A DNA stretch of 36,336 nt from Actinomycetota bacterium (GCA_012514235.1 JAAZAR010000123.1:1-36336), one strand, 5' to 3'. Shown: positions 14,658 through 23,072, counted from the first letter of the stretch. The notes: generated by a model not told the origin, from the sequence alone. Translations and numbers: made by a program.

Positions 14658-15376
14658 GCGGCGGGTCATCGGAGCGTGCCGTCGTCCTCGAGCTCAAGGA
14701 CGTCGACGTCTTCTACGGCGACTTCCAGGCGCTCTTCAACGTGTCGTTCAGGGTCGAAGAGGGCATGACCTTCGCCTTCATCGGCGCCAACGGCGGCGGC
14801 AAGTCCACGCTGCTCCGCACCATCGCCGGCCTGCAGCGCCCAGCCTCCGGCCAGGTGCTGTTCCGCGGCGAGCCGGTCGATGCCCTGGCGGCGCACAAGC
14901 GCGTCGGCCTGGGCATCGCCCTGGTCCCCGAGGGACGCCGCGTGTTCCCCAGCCTCACGGTGTACGAGAACCTCATCATCGGCGCCTATGGGGGCCGCAA
15001 GGGCGACTGGAACATCGAGTCCGTGGCGGAGCTGTTCCCGCTGCTCAAGCCGCTCATGAAGCGTCAGGCCTCGAGCCTGTCCGGCGGCGAGCAGCAGGCC
15101 CTCGCGATCGGCCGCGCGCTGATGTCCAACCCCGAGCTGCTGCTCCTGGACGAGGTGTCCCTGGGTCTCGCGCCGGTGGTCATCAAGCGCATCTACGAGG
15201 CCATGGTGCAGCTCGTCGGGAGCGGCCACACCATCCTCGTGGTGGAGCAGGACGTGGGCCACGTCCTCACGGTCGCCGACCGGGTGGCCTGTTTCCTGGA
15301 GGGCCGGATCTCGCTGGAGGGCAAGCCCGGCGATCTGACCTCTGAAGCCATCACCGCAGCGTACTTCGGGATGTGA
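14654..15376 (+). CDS. ABC importer ATPase, LivF type
   Basis: A 240-residue ATP-binding subunit beginning in the ATGA overlap with the LivG-type gene. Walker A GANGGGKST, signature SLSGGEQQALAIGRAL, Walker B LLLLDEVSLGLAP and switch His replaced by Gln in VVEQDVGH (as usual for LivF, which reads EQN or EQD) are all present. It carries the full LSGGQ-type signature that its partner lacks, so the heterodimer would have one canonical and one weakened ATP site. It is followed 4 bases later by the first permease. Confidence 0.92.
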   Translation: MSGGSSERAVVLELKDVDVFYGDFQALFNVSFRVEEGMTFAFIGANGGGKSTLLRTIAGLQRPASGQVLFRGEPVDALAAHKRVGLGIALVPEGRRVFPSLTVYENLIIGAYGGRKGDWNIESVAELFPLLKPLMKRQASSLSGGEQQALAIGRALMSNPELLLLDEVSLGLAPVVIKRIYEAMVQLVGSGHTILVVEQDVGHVLTVADRVACFLEGRISLEGKPGDLTSEAITAAYFGM

Positions 15377-15380
15377 CGCC

Positions 15381-16253
15381 ATGACCTGGGCCAACGTAGT
15401 AATCCAAGGGATCCTCCTGGGCGGCCTCTACGCCCTGTTCGCGACCGGCCTGGCGCTCGTGTTCGGCGTCATGCGCATGGTCAACCTGGCGCACGGGGAC
15501 CTCGGCATCCTCGCCGCCTTCGTCGCGCTGTTCATCGTGCAGTCGCTAGGGTTGCCCCTGGGGTGGGCGACGGCGCTCACTATCGCCATCATGTTCCTGG
15601 TCGGCTACGCCCTGCAGCGCGGCCTCCTGAACTTCACGCTCGGCACGGACGACACCCGGCCCATCGTGGTCACGTTCGGGCTGTCGATCATCATCCAGAA
15701 CGCGCTGATCATGAAGTTCTCGGCCGACTCGCAGGGGCTCGACGCCGGCCGCATCGAGAACATCAGCATCAAGGTCAGCGAGCAGCTCTCCGTCGGCTGG
15801 TTCCCGCTCATCGTGTTCGTCATCGCCATCGCGGTCATCGCCGCGCTCGAGGTGTTCCTGGCGCGCGCCAGGCTGGGGCGCGCCTTCCGGGCGACGTCGG
15901 ACGACCGTGAGGCGGCTGAGCTCATGGGCATCAACAATCGGCACATCTACTCGCTCGCGATGGCCATCGCCCTCGCGATCGTGGCGGTGGCCGGCATCCT
16001 GCTCGCCGTGCGGACCACGTTCGACCCCACGCAGGGTTCGTTCCGCCTCATCTACGCGTTCGAGGCGGTCATCATGGGCGGCATGGGGTCGATGTGGGGC
16101 ACGCTCGCCGGAGGCATCATCCTCGGCGTGGCGCAGACGGTCGGTACCCAGGCGTTCGGCGCGGGCTGGGGGCTCGTCGTGGGGCACCTCGTGTTCCTCA
16201 CGGTCCTCGCCGTCCGGCCGAGCGGCTTCCTCGCGAAGACGGTGACGGCATGA
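15381..16253 (+). CDS. ABC importer permease, LivH type
   Basis: A 290-residue very hydrophobic membrane protein with the layout of a branched-chain amino acid permease (about eight helices). Landmarks are QGILLGGLYALFATGLALVF at the N-terminus, VNLAHGDL at about 37-44, the cytoplasmic coupling segment FRATSDDREAAELMGIN at about 170-186, and FEAVIMGGMGSMWGTLAGGI near the C-terminus. It starts 4 bases after the LivF-type stop and its own stop overlaps the next gene by ATGA, so the four membrane and ATPase genes are tightly coupled. Confidence 0.92.
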   Translation: MTWANVVIQGILLGGLYALFATGLALVFGVMRMVNLAHGDLGILAAFVALFIVQSLGLPLGWATALTIAIMFLVGYALQRGLLNFTLGTDDTRPIVVTFGLSIIIQNALIMKFSADSQGLDAGRIENISIKVSEQLSVGWFPLIVFVIAIAVIAALEVFLARARLGRAFRATSDDREAAELMGINNRHIYSLAMAIALAIVAVAGILLAVRTTFDPTQGSFRLIYAFEAVIMGGMGSMWGTLAGGIILGVAQTVGTQAFGAGWGLVVGHLVFLTVLAVRPSGFLAKTVTA

Positions 16254-17344
16254 GTACGGTTCCCGACATCGCCAAGGACGCTTCGACCGTCCCGGCCTTC
16301 CGGGTCGCGCGGTCGACGCGGGTGCACAGGTTCGTGCTCGTCGTCAGCGTGGCGATCGTGGTCGCGCTGGCCAGCGTCCCGTGGTGGGCCGAGGTGAGCG
16401 TCGCCCGCACCATGGTCACCTTCTTCACCCTGCTGGCGCTGGCCCAGATGTGGAACCTGCTGGCCGGGTACGCGGGCCTCGTCTCCATCGGCCAGCAGGC
16501 CTACATCGGTCTCGGCGCCTACGGCCTCTGGCTGATCGGCGACGTGCTGGGGCTCCACCCGTTCATCGCCGTGTTCGCCGCGGGCCTGCTCGCCCTGGCC
16601 GTCGCCCTGCCGGTCGCGCCGCTCATCTTCCGCCTGCGCGGCGGCTATTTCAGCATCGGCACGTGGGTCATCGCGGAGATCGTCCGCCTGGTCGTCAGCA
16701 ACATCCAGGCTACGGGCGGCGGCTCCGGCAAGACGGTGTTGTCGGCGGCGCGGCTGCCGATCGACACGCGCATCACCGGCACCTACCTGCTGGCCCTGTT
16801 CGTCGCCGTCGGGTCGATCCTGCTGGTCTACTTCCTGCTGCGATCGCGCACGGGTCTCGCGCTCACGGCGATCCGTGACAACGACATCGCCGCGCAGAGT
16901 TCGGGCGTGAACGTCTTCCGCTCCAAGCTGTTCGTCTGGGCCGTCGCGGCGTTCGTCTGCGGGGTCATCGGGGCAGTGGTCGCCCTGAACCTGCTCCGCA
17001 TCCAGCCCGCGGCCGCGTTCAGCATCAACTGGACGGCGTACGCGCTGTTCATCGTCGTGATCGGCGGGTTCGGCACCATCGAGGGTCCGCTCATCGGCGC
17101 CGTCATCTACTTCGCGCTTCTCCAGAGTCTGAGTCAGTACGGAACGTTGTATATGCTTCTCCTTGGGATCGTTGCCGTGATCATGGCGACCGTGGCGCCC
17201 AAGGGGATCTGGGGGTTCGTCGAGAAGCGTTGGAACGTCCGCCTCTTCCCGGTGAGTCGACGGCTCCTGATCGAGGCGCCTCCGCCGGACGAAGAGCCGG
17301 AGCCGGCGGAGGAGACCGACGTCTCCGTCGCGACGTCGGTCTGA
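16250..17344 (+). CDS. ABC importer permease, LivM type
   Basis: A 364-residue membrane protein starting in ATGA. Family landmarks are MWNLLAGYAGLVSIGQQAYIG early, RGGYFSIGTWVIAEIVRL in the middle, the coupling segment TAIRDNDIAAQSSGVNVFRSK, and FGTIEGPLIGAVIYFALL near the end. The last 35 residues are a hydrophilic, Glu/Pro-rich cytoplasmic tail (PPPDEEPEPAEE) beyond the usual end of the family. It closes the importer operon and is followed by a 21-bp perfect hairpin. Confidence 0.92.
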   Translation: MSTVPDIAKDASTVPAFRVARSTRVHRFVLVVSVAIVVALASVPWWAEVSVARTMVTFFTLLALAQMWNLLAGYAGLVSIGQQAYIGLGAYGLWLIGDVLGLHPFIAVFAAGLLALAVALPVAPLIFRLRGGYFSIGTWVIAEIVRLVVSNIQATGGGSGKTVLSAARLPIDTRITGTYLLALFVAVGSILLVYFLLRSRTGLALTAIRDNDIAAQSSGVNVFRSKLFVWAVAAFVCGVIGAVVALNLLRIQPAAAFSINWTAYALFIVVIGGFGTIEGPLIGAVIYFALLQSLSQYGTLYMLLLGIVAVIMATVAPKGIWGFVEKRWNVRLFPVSRRLLIEAPPPDEEPEPAEETDVSVATSV

Positions 17345-17357
17345 CGCCGAGCCGGTG

Positions 17358-17403
17358 GGGCAGCGTGCCGGGGGCCGTGCAGACGGCCCCCGGCACGCTG
17401 CCC
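17358..17403. terminator. Perfect 21-bp hairpin after the importer operon
   Basis: Bases 17358-17378 are perfectly complementary to 17383-17403 with the loop GCAG. It starts 14 bases after the last importer gene. It has no U-run but is very stable, and most likely ends the importer transcript before the IclR gene. Confidence 0.7.
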
Positions 17404-17511
17404 GCATCCACACCTGACGGACAGCCATGCGGACGTCTCGGGCGAAGGCAGCCGGGTGAAGACCAGGAGGGCGCCCCGAGGGCAGCATCGGGGCACAAGA
17501 GGAAGGTGATC

Positions 17512-18288
17512 GTGAACGAGATGGGGCGCGAAGAGGAGAAGGACCGCAACGGCGTCCAGGTGCTGGCCCGTGCCGCCACCATACTACGGCTGCTGGCCGC
17601 CGACTCCTCGGGCGGCCTTACTTTCAGCGAACTCGTCGCCCGCTCGGGCCTCCCGCGGACGACCGTCCATCGCATCAGGGGCGCTCTCGAGCACGAGGAC
17701 TTCATCTCCACGGACCCGGCCACAGGCCGTCTTCACCTCGGCCCGGGCATCATCCGGCTGGCCATGGCCAAGCGCGACCTGCCGACGGTGGTGAGGCCGT
17801 ATCTCGAGAACCTCTCGAGGGAGCTCAACGAGACCGTCGACCTGGGCGTGCTCGACGGGACGCACGTGCTCTTCATCGCCCAGCACCCGGCACCCCAGCG
17901 CTCGCTCATGGTGGTCTCTCGTGTCGGCGCGCGGTTCCCCGCCTGGTGCACCGCGAACGGCAAGGCGCTGCTCGCGCAGCTGTCCGCCGACGACGTGAAG
18001 CGACGGCTGCCCAAGCGCCTGGAGACCCCGGGCAAGCACACCGTCGTGAGCCGCAAGGACTTCTTCGCGGAGCTCGACGAGGTCCGCCGCACGGGGCTCG
18101 CCTACGACCGCGAGGAGCACCACGTGGGCATCTGCGGCGTCGGTGTGGCCGTCCGGGACATCGACGGCGGGCTCGCGTCGATCTCCGTGCCCATGCCGGC
18201 GGCGCGCTTCCATCAGGATTCCGAGACGGTGATCGCGGCGCTCCTGCGCGTGCGCGACGAGGTCCAGACCGCACTGAAGAACGGCTGA
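17512..18288 (+). CDS. IclR-family transcriptional regulator (copy 3)
   Basis: A 258-residue regulator. The GTG at 17512 is 6-7 bases after AGAGGAAGG; the frame is open further upstream but runs back through the terminator hairpin, and an ATG at 17521 is the alternative. The HTH is at about residues 18-80 (FSELVARSGLPRTTVHRIRG), then the effector domain (RELNETVDLGVLDGTHVLFIAQ, ANGKALLAQLSADDVKRRLP, GLAYDREEHHVGICGVGVA). It is a close paralogue of the regulator at 5173, with the same length and many identical stretches, so the two may sense related ligands. It is its own transcription unit at the edge of the catabolic island and the other candidate master regulator of the tandem operators. 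Confidence 0.9.
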   Translation: MNEMGREEEKDRNGVQVLARAATILRLLAADSSGGLTFSELVARSGLPRTTVHRIRGALEHEDFISTDPATGRLHLGPGIIRLAMAKRDLPTVVRPYLENLSRELNETVDLGVLDGTHVLFIAQHPAPQRSLMVVSRVGARFPAWCTANGKALLAQLSADDVKRRLPKRLETPGKHTVVSRKDFFAELDEVRRTGLAYDREEHHVGICGVGVAVRDIDGGLASISVPMPAARFHQDSETVIAALLRVRDEVQTALKNG

Positions 18289-18336
18289 GGCGCCGCCGCG
18301 GGGCCCGCGGGCTCCACGGCGCCCCCGTCGGGCGGC

Positions 18337-18951
18337 TCAGCCGGGCCTGATCACGCGGCGCTCGGTCACGATGGCCGTGACCGGCAGGTCGTGTGGCTCG
18401 ACGATGATCCGCGGGACCAGCTGCACCTCGAACGCGAACGCCACCCGGGGCGTCCCCGGCCGCGTGCGCGGCAGAAAGGTGTCGTAGAAGCCGCCGCCGT
18501 AGCCGCAGCGGCGGCCCTCCTCGTCGAAGGCGGACCCGGGTACGAACACGAGGTCCACGTCCTCCGGAGGGACCTCCGGGAGGCCCTCCCGTGGTTCCGG
18601 GATGTCCCACTTGCCGGGCTCCAGGTCGGCCTGCAGGTCGCGCACGAGGAACGCCGCCATCGTGCGCGGTCCGAGCACCTTGGGCAGGCAGAGTGACCTG
18701 CCCGAGCGCAGGACCCACTCGGCCAGCGGCATCGTGTCGATCTCGCTGCGGAACGAGGCGAAGAGCATGACGATGGATGCGGCGGCGAGCTCCGGGAGCT
18801 CGAGTGCTCGCCGCCGGACGGCCTCGCCGAGCCGTTCGCGGTCCTCCGGCTCCAGCGCGTCGCGCGCCGCCAGCGCCCGGCGACGCGCCTCCTGCTTGGT
18901 GAGCCCGGCGGCGTGCTCCTCGTGTCCTTCGGGCGCCTGGTCGACGTGCAT
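18337..18951 (-). CDS. 5-formyltetrahydrofolate cyclo-ligase
   Basis: A 204-residue enzyme that turns 5-formyl-THF into 5,10-methenyl-THF with ATP. Landmarks are KQEARRRALAARDAL near the N-terminus, SFRSEIDTMPLAEW in the middle, the ATP/substrate region VDLVFVPGSAFDEEGRRCGYGGGFYDTFL, and a short C-terminal strand. The start chosen is ATG at 18951 behind GGAGAC on the minus strand; the open frame upstream to 19068 is Arg-rich and runs into the divergent promoter region. The first 18 residues are acidic and not conserved, so KQEARRR marks the family start. Convergent with the IclR gene. Confidence 0.92.
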   Translation of the reverse strand: MHVDQAPEGHEEHAAGLTKQEARRRALAARDALEPEDRERLGEAVRRRALELPELAAASIVMLFASFRSEIDTMPLAEWVLRSGRSLCLPKVLGPRTMAAFLVRDLQADLEPGKWDIPEPREGLPEVPPEDVDLVFVPGSAFDEEGRRCGYGGGFYDTFLPRTRPGTPRVAFAFEVQLVPRIIVEPHDLPVTAIVTERRVIRPG

Positions 18952-19024
18952 GTGACGGTCTCCGCGTAGGCTGTGCAGGCAACGCTTGGCGTCGCCGACC
19001 CGGACTGGCCGGCGTCCACGTCGC

Positions 19025-19036
19025 CTATAGTATAGA
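19025..19036. promoter_or_regulatory. Possible overlapping divergent -10 boxes
   Basis: CTATAGTATAGA is an AT-rich island in the 174-bp gap between the divergent 5-formyl-THF cyclo-ligase and V4R-GGDEF genes. CTATA-G-TATAG is a perfect palindrome; TATAGT reads on the plus strand and TATACT on the minus strand, so both genes could start here. Neither has a convincing -35 box. Confidence 0.4.
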
Positions 19037-19125
19037 CGGAGGCGCCCAGCGGGCATGCGGGCTGCCACACGGAGGGAGAGCGGCCGCTCGGGCGTGCCCG
19101 CGGCCGGGTGCCTGGAGGAGTAGGC

Positions 19126-20295
19126 ATGGCGTTGCGTTCCCAGGAAGAAGTCTCACTCGCGACCGTGTTCGCGCGCGCGCTGCGCGGGGTGATCGCGATC
19201 ACCACGTCGGAGGAGCGGCGAGTATGGCCGGAGGCCTCCGACGTGCTCGGATCCACGCCCGAGAGCCTGACCGCTCCGGCGTCGCTCGTGCGCCTGCTGC
19301 AGTTCTCCGTGCTGCCGGAGATCCTCGGGGAGAGCGCAGGGCCCGCCATCTACCTCGCGGCCAAGCGGGCCACCTCGCAGCTGGGCATCACCTCGATCCA
19401 GGGCCTCAAGGACTGGTTCGGCCAGATGCAGCTCGGCGACCTCGAGGTCGAGCTGGACGACGAGCGCGTGCTGGTCAAGCTGCACGGGTGCCTGAGCTGT
19501 GCGGACCTGCGGGCGACCGGCACGCCCGTCTGCGACGTGGAGCGCGGGTTCATCGACGGCGTGCTGGAGCAGATCACGGGCACCGAGGTGCTCACCAAGG
19601 AGACCCAGTGCGGGGCGCTCGGGGACACGGTGTGCCAGTTCGAGGGCTACGCGGGGCAGCAGGCAGGCTACCTCTACCAGGAGAACGGGTTCCATCCGGA
19701 CGAGCAGCGTCGCCTGCTCACGCAGCTGGCCGACCAGGCGGACGTCGCGCTCGACAACCTGCGCTTGCTGCACGAGCGTCGCGAGCACGAGACGCACGAC
19801 GCGCTCACCGGGCTGCTGAACTTCCGCCAGCTGCGGGAGCGTGCCAGGTTCGAGCTGGCGCGCGCCGAGCGTCACGAGCGCACCGTCGCCTTCGTGATGC
19901 TCGACCTCGACGGCTTCGCGGCGGTCAACGAGACTGCGGGCAGGGAGGCCGGCGACGAGGTGCTGCGGCACTGGGCGGCGGCTCTCACGGCCCAGCTCCG
20001 CAGCTGCGACCTGGTGTGCAGGTACGGGGCGGACGAGTTCCTGCTGGTGTTGCCCGAGACGGCCGACCAGCAGGCGGATGCCGCCTTGGCGCGCGTGCTG
20101 AGGACCATGGAGCAGCTCGCGGTGGAGACCGACGGCCACTCTATCGCCCTCAGCGCAACGGCGGGCGTGGCGACCTTCCCCGCGGACGGGCGGAGCGCTG
20201 AGGAGCTGGTGGCCAAGGCGGCGACGACCATGTACGCGGCCAAGGCGTCCGGCCCGAACCGAGTCGCCTTCTACGCCGGCTCGCAGCGCGCCTGA
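19126..20295 (+). CDS. V4R domain protein with a C-terminal GGDEF domain (GADEF variant)
   Basis: A 389-residue protein, ATG 19126 five bases after GGAGGAG. Residues about 75-175 form a V4R (4-vinyl-reductase type) ligand domain with cysteines 122, 125, 136, 162 and 170 (GCLSCADLRATGTPVCD, TQCGALGDTVC). A linker helix (about 190-220) follows, then a GGDEF domain (HDALTGLLNFRQLRERA, VMLDLDGFAAVNE with Asp260/Asp262, RYGADEF at 299-305). The catalytic loop is GADEF instead of GGDEF. The inhibitory site RxxD is intact as RSCD (292-295) at the standard five-residue distance. It would make, or only bind, cyclic di-GMP in response to a small molecule. V4R domains sense phenols in DmpR-like activators, which makes the nearby aromatic island suggestive. 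Confidence 0.85.
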   Translation: MALRSQEEVSLATVFARALRGVIAITTSEERRVWPEASDVLGSTPESLTAPASLVRLLQFSVLPEILGESAGPAIYLAAKRATSQLGITSIQGLKDWFGQMQLGDLEVELDDERVLVKLHGCLSCADLRATGTPVCDVERGFIDGVLEQITGTEVLTKETQCGALGDTVCQFEGYAGQQAGYLYQENGFHPDEQRRLLTQLADQADVALDNLRLLHERREHETHDALTGLLNFRQLRERARFELARAERHERTVAFVMLDLDGFAAVNETAGREAGDEVLRHWAAALTAQLRSCDLVCRYGADEFLLVLPETADQQADAALARVLRTMEQLAVETDGHSIALSATAGVATFPADGRSAEELVAKAATTMYAAKASGPNRVAFYAGSQRA

Positions 20296-20300
20296 CGCCG

Positions 20301-20765
20301 GTGGCGGCGCGCGTCGATCTCCTGGCGGTCGGCTCGCTGCACCGCGACCTCTCGCCGGCCGCGCGGCACTACCTCGACCTTCTCAGGCCTCTCATGACCG
20401 TGCGCGTGCGGGAGATCAAGGAGGTCTCGCTGCGCGGCCGCGCCGAAGCGGAGGTCCTGCGCGAGGAGGGCAGGCGCCTGCTCGCCGCGTGGCCGCAGGC
20501 GCCCGTGGTCTTCGCCCTTGCGGCGGACGGCGAGGCGCTCGACAGCGAGACGTTCGCGAAGCGCCTGCAGCTCGCGTTCGAGCGCGGTGGAGCCGGCTTC
20601 GTCATCGGAGGTTCGCTGGGCATGGCGGCGGACGTCCGTGCTCGCGCGAGCGACGTCCTCTCGCTGTCCGCGTTCACCCTGCCGCACCAGCTCGCCCGCG
20701 TCGTGCTGCTCGAGCAGCTCTTCCGCGCCGGCAAGATCCTGCGCGGCGAGCCCTACCACCACTGA
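20301..20765 (+). CDS. rlmH: 23S rRNA pseudouridine-1915 N3-methyltransferase RlmH
   Basis: A 154-residue SPOUT methyltransferase with a GTG start 5 bases after the preceding stop. Family marks are KEVSLRGRAEAEVLREEGRRL, VVFALAADGEALDSETFAKRL, the SAM knot GGAGFVIGGSLGMAADV, LSLSAFTLPHQLARVVLLEQLFRA, and the C-terminal tail GEPYHH, which corresponds to the conserved YH end of RlmH. It methylates the ribosome near the decoding region in the cytoplasm. rlmH is absent from many classical high-GC actinobacteria, so its presence helps place the host. Confidence 0.93.
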   Translation: MAARVDLLAVGSLHRDLSPAARHYLDLLRPLMTVRVREIKEVSLRGRAEAEVLREEGRRLLAAWPQAPVVFALAADGEALDSETFAKRLQLAFERGGAGFVIGGSLGMAADVRARASDVLSLSAFTLPHQLARVVLLEQLFRAGKILRGEPYHH

Positions 20766-20821
20766 CGGCCGCATCGCCAGTGCCCGCGGGCACGGTCGTC
20801 GCGCGGCCGCCCGAGGGCGGA

Positions 20822-20827
20822 TAGAAT
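20822..20827 (+). promoter_or_regulatory. Putative -10 box of argS
   Basis: TAGAAT, 47 bases before the argS ATG and in the only AT-rich spot of the gap. No good -35 box is seen 16-18 bp upstream. Confidence 0.35.
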
Positions 20828-20874
20828 CAGCGGACGCCGGCCGACCGGACGGCGCCTACTCGAGATGGTGGACG

Positions 20875-22620
20875 ATGAGCGACGACCTCTATGACCTGAA
20901 CGGACTCGCGGCCTCGCTGCAGGCCGCTCTGGACCAAGAACTGGCGGCCGGCGGCGCGGATGTCGATGCGCCGCCGGTGGAGCTGGACCTGCCGGCGCGG
21001 CCCGAGCACGGCGACGTCACGACCAACGCCGCCATGGTGACGGCCCGGCGCGCCGGCCGGGCGCCGCGCGACCTGGCGGAGGCCCTGGGTGCCCGGTGGA
21101 TGGCCGGCGCGGGGGCCGGCGTGTGCGAGCGCTTCGAGGTCGCCGGCCCCGGCTTCCTCAACCTCTTCCTCGACGATGCCTGGTACCGGGGGGCGCTGGA
21201 CCGCCTGCTGGCCGAGGGCGCCGACTACGGCCGCGGCGTGCTGCCGGCGGCGCGGCGCCTCAAGATGAACGTGGAGTTCGTCAGCGTGAACCCCACCGGA
21301 CCGCTGCACGTGGGGCACGCCCGGTACGCCTCCTACGGCGACGCGCTCTGCCGCATCCTCGCCTTCGTCGGGCACGACGTCACGCGCGAGTTCTACGTCA
21401 ACGACTACGGCACCCAGATGACCCGGTTCGGCCAGTCGCTCGCCGCCCGCTACGGCCAGCGGCTCGGACTGGACACGCAGGTCCCGGACGAAGGCTACCA
21501 GGGGGCCTACCTGCTGGAGCTGGCCGACGACCTCATCGCCGCGGTGGGCGACCGGTACAGGGACGCGCTCGTCGCCATCGCCCCCGACGTCACCGCACTG
21601 CCGGTCGATGTCCTGGCCGAGATCAAGCTGTGGGGCCGAGACGCGATCCTGGCGCAGTTCCGGGCCACGCTCGAGCGCCTGCGGGTGCCGTTCGACGTGT
21701 GGACGCCCGAGAGCACGCTGTACGAGGGCGAGGACGAGAGTGGTCACCGCGGCTTCGGCGGAGAGGTCGGCAAGTCGCTCGCCGACCTCGACGGCGAATC
21801 CCTCCTCTACGAGAAGGAGGGTGCGGTGTGGCTCTCGACGACGCGGTACGGAGACGACAAGGACCGCGTCCTCATCCGCCAGACGGGCGACCCGACCTAC
21901 TTCCTCAGCGACATCGCCTATCACCGCGACAAGATGGACCGCGGGTTCGAGCACATGATCGACATCTGGGGCGCGGACCATCACGGCTACGTGCCGCGCA
22001 TGAAGGCCGCCTTCACGGCGCTGCCCCCGCACGACCCGGACAGGCTGGAGCTCATCATCGGCCAGCTGGTCAACCTGCTGGAGAGCGGCGAGGCGCGGCG
22101 CATGAGTAAGCGGCGCGGCGACATCGTCACCGTGGACGACCTCATCGAGGCGATCGGGGTGGATGCGGCGCGGTTCCTGCTCGTGGGCCGGTCGCACGAT
22201 ACCACCCTGGACCTGGACATCGACCTCGCGGTGCAGCAGAACAACCAGAACCCGGTCTACTACGTGCAGTACGCGCACGCCCGTATCTGCAGCATCCTCC
22301 GCAACCTGCCCGAGGGGGCCGGGCCGGAGGGCGCAGCCGTCCCGGCCGTTCCCGTAGGGCCGCACGAGCGCGCGCTGCTCCGCGCCCTCGCGCGCTTTCC
22401 CGAGGTGCTCCTGGCAGCGGCCGACCAGCGGGCCCCGCACCGCCTGCACGGGTATCTGGGAGAACTCGCGGCCGAGTTCCACGTGTTCTACCGGCACTGC
22501 CGCGTGCTCAGCGACGACGCCGACACCACGGCGTTCAGGGCCGGCGTGTGCAGGGCCGTCCGCACCACGCTGGCGACCGGGCTGGGGCTGCTCGGCGTCG
22601 AAGCTCCGGAAGCCATGTGA
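20875..22620 (+). CDS. argS: Arginyl-tRNA synthetase
   Basis: A 581-residue class I synthetase that charges tRNA-Arg. The N-terminal Add-1 domain covers about 1-115, followed by the catalytic signature VEFVSVNPTGPLHVGHARYA (HVGH is the HIGH motif). Further family segments are YVNDYGTQM, TYFLSDIAYHRDK, WGADHHGYVPRMKAA, and MSKRRG in place of KMSKS, the variant common in ArgS proteins. The C-terminal helical anticodon domain contains NPVYYVQYAHARI and ends LGLLGVEAPEAM. The length is normal for the family. Its stop codon lies inside the arm of a shared terminator with the convergent BlaI gene. Confidence 0.96.
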   Translation: MSDDLYDLNGLAASLQAALDQELAAGGADVDAPPVELDLPARPEHGDVTTNAAMVTARRAGRAPRDLAEALGARWMAGAGAGVCERFEVAGPGFLNLFLDDAWYRGALDRLLAEGADYGRGVLPAARRLKMNVEFVSVNPTGPLHVGHARYASYGDALCRILAFVGHDVTREFYVNDYGTQMTRFGQSLAARYGQRLGLDTQVPDEGYQGAYLLELADDLIAAVGDRYRDALVAIAPDVTALPVDVLAEIKLWGRDAILAQFRATLERLRVPFDVWTPESTLYEGEDESGHRGFGGEVGKSLADLDGESLLYEKEGAVWLSTTRYGDDKDRVLIRQTGDPTYFLSDIAYHRDKMDRGFEHMIDIWGADHHGYVPRMKAAFTALPPHDPDRLELIIGQLVNLLESGEARRMSKRRGDIVTVDDLIEAIGVDAARFLLVGRSHDTTLDLDIDLAVQQNNQNPVYYVQYAHARICSILRNLPEGAGPEGAAVPAVPVGPHERALLRALARFPEVLLAAADQRAPHRLHGYLGELAAEFHVFYRHCRVLSDDADTTAFRAGVCRAVRTTLATGLGLLGVEAPEAM

Positions 22621-22658
22621 CCTGACGCCGGCCGCCTGCGGCGGCCGGCGTCAGGTCA
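22618..22658. terminator. Bidirectional terminator shared by argS and the BlaI-type gene
   Basis: A perfect 19-bp stem (22618-22636 with 22640-22658) and 3-nt loop TGC. The argS stop codon TGA is the first triplet of the left arm, and the stop of the minus-strand BlaI gene (TCA on the plus strand, 22656-22658) is the last triplet of the right arm, so the element serves both genes symmetrically. Confidence 0.75.
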
Positions 22659-23072
22659 GGCGGCGAAGCGTTCGCGCGCCAGGCTGCGGAGCTCGTCCAG
22701 CTGCTCGGGCGTGAGGTCGTTGTCGAGGCCGAGCAGCATCGACACCGCCGTCTCCGTGCGGTCGTCGATCAGCTTGTGCACCACGCTCTCGAGCACCGTC
22801 TGCGCCACCTCGCGGCCGGGGATGGCCGGGCGGTAGACGTAGGCGATCGAGGTCTTGTCCTGCTCGAGCAGGTGCTTCTTCACCAGGTTGTTCATCACCG
22901 TCATCACGGTGGTGTACGCGATGGTCCTTCGTTCACGGAGCGTCTCGTAGACCGCACGGACGGTGGTCTGCTCTTTCTCCCAGACGACAGCCAGAATGTC
23001 GGCCTCGAGAGAACCGATGCCCGTGAACGGCGCGCCCTTGGTACTGCGCAGCCACTGCGGCTTTGCCTCCAT
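22656..23072 (-). CDS. BlaI/MecI-family transcriptional repressor
   Basis: A 138-residue winged-helix repressor. ATG at 23072 is seven bases after GGAGGG on the minus strand; a GTG one codon earlier is the alternative. Landmarks are GSLEADILAVVWEKEQTTVRAVYETLRERRTI, AYTTVMTVMNNLVKKHLL (recognition helix), YVYRPAI and the C-terminal dimer helices. In well-known systems BlaI/MecI represses resistance genes and is cut when a BlaR/MecR sensor protease is triggered by beta-lactam; no such sensor or beta-lactamase is in this window. It is divergent from a peptidase operon with a 9-4-9 palindrome between them, its likely operator and autoregulation site. Confidence 0.9.
   Translation of the reverse strand: MEAKPQWLRSTKGAPFTGIGSLEADILAVVWEKEQTTVRAVYETLRERRTIAYTTVMTVMNNLVKKHLLEQDKTSIAYVYRPAIPGREVAQTVLESVVHKLIDDRTETAVSMLLGLDNDLTPEQLDELRSLARERFAA

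Noticed and set aside
17405..17511. A fifth copy of the tandem TCCG-N5-YGGA operator before the third IclR gene
   Set aside because: CGGAC repeats occur, but not in the inverted arrangement or at the 21-bp spacing.
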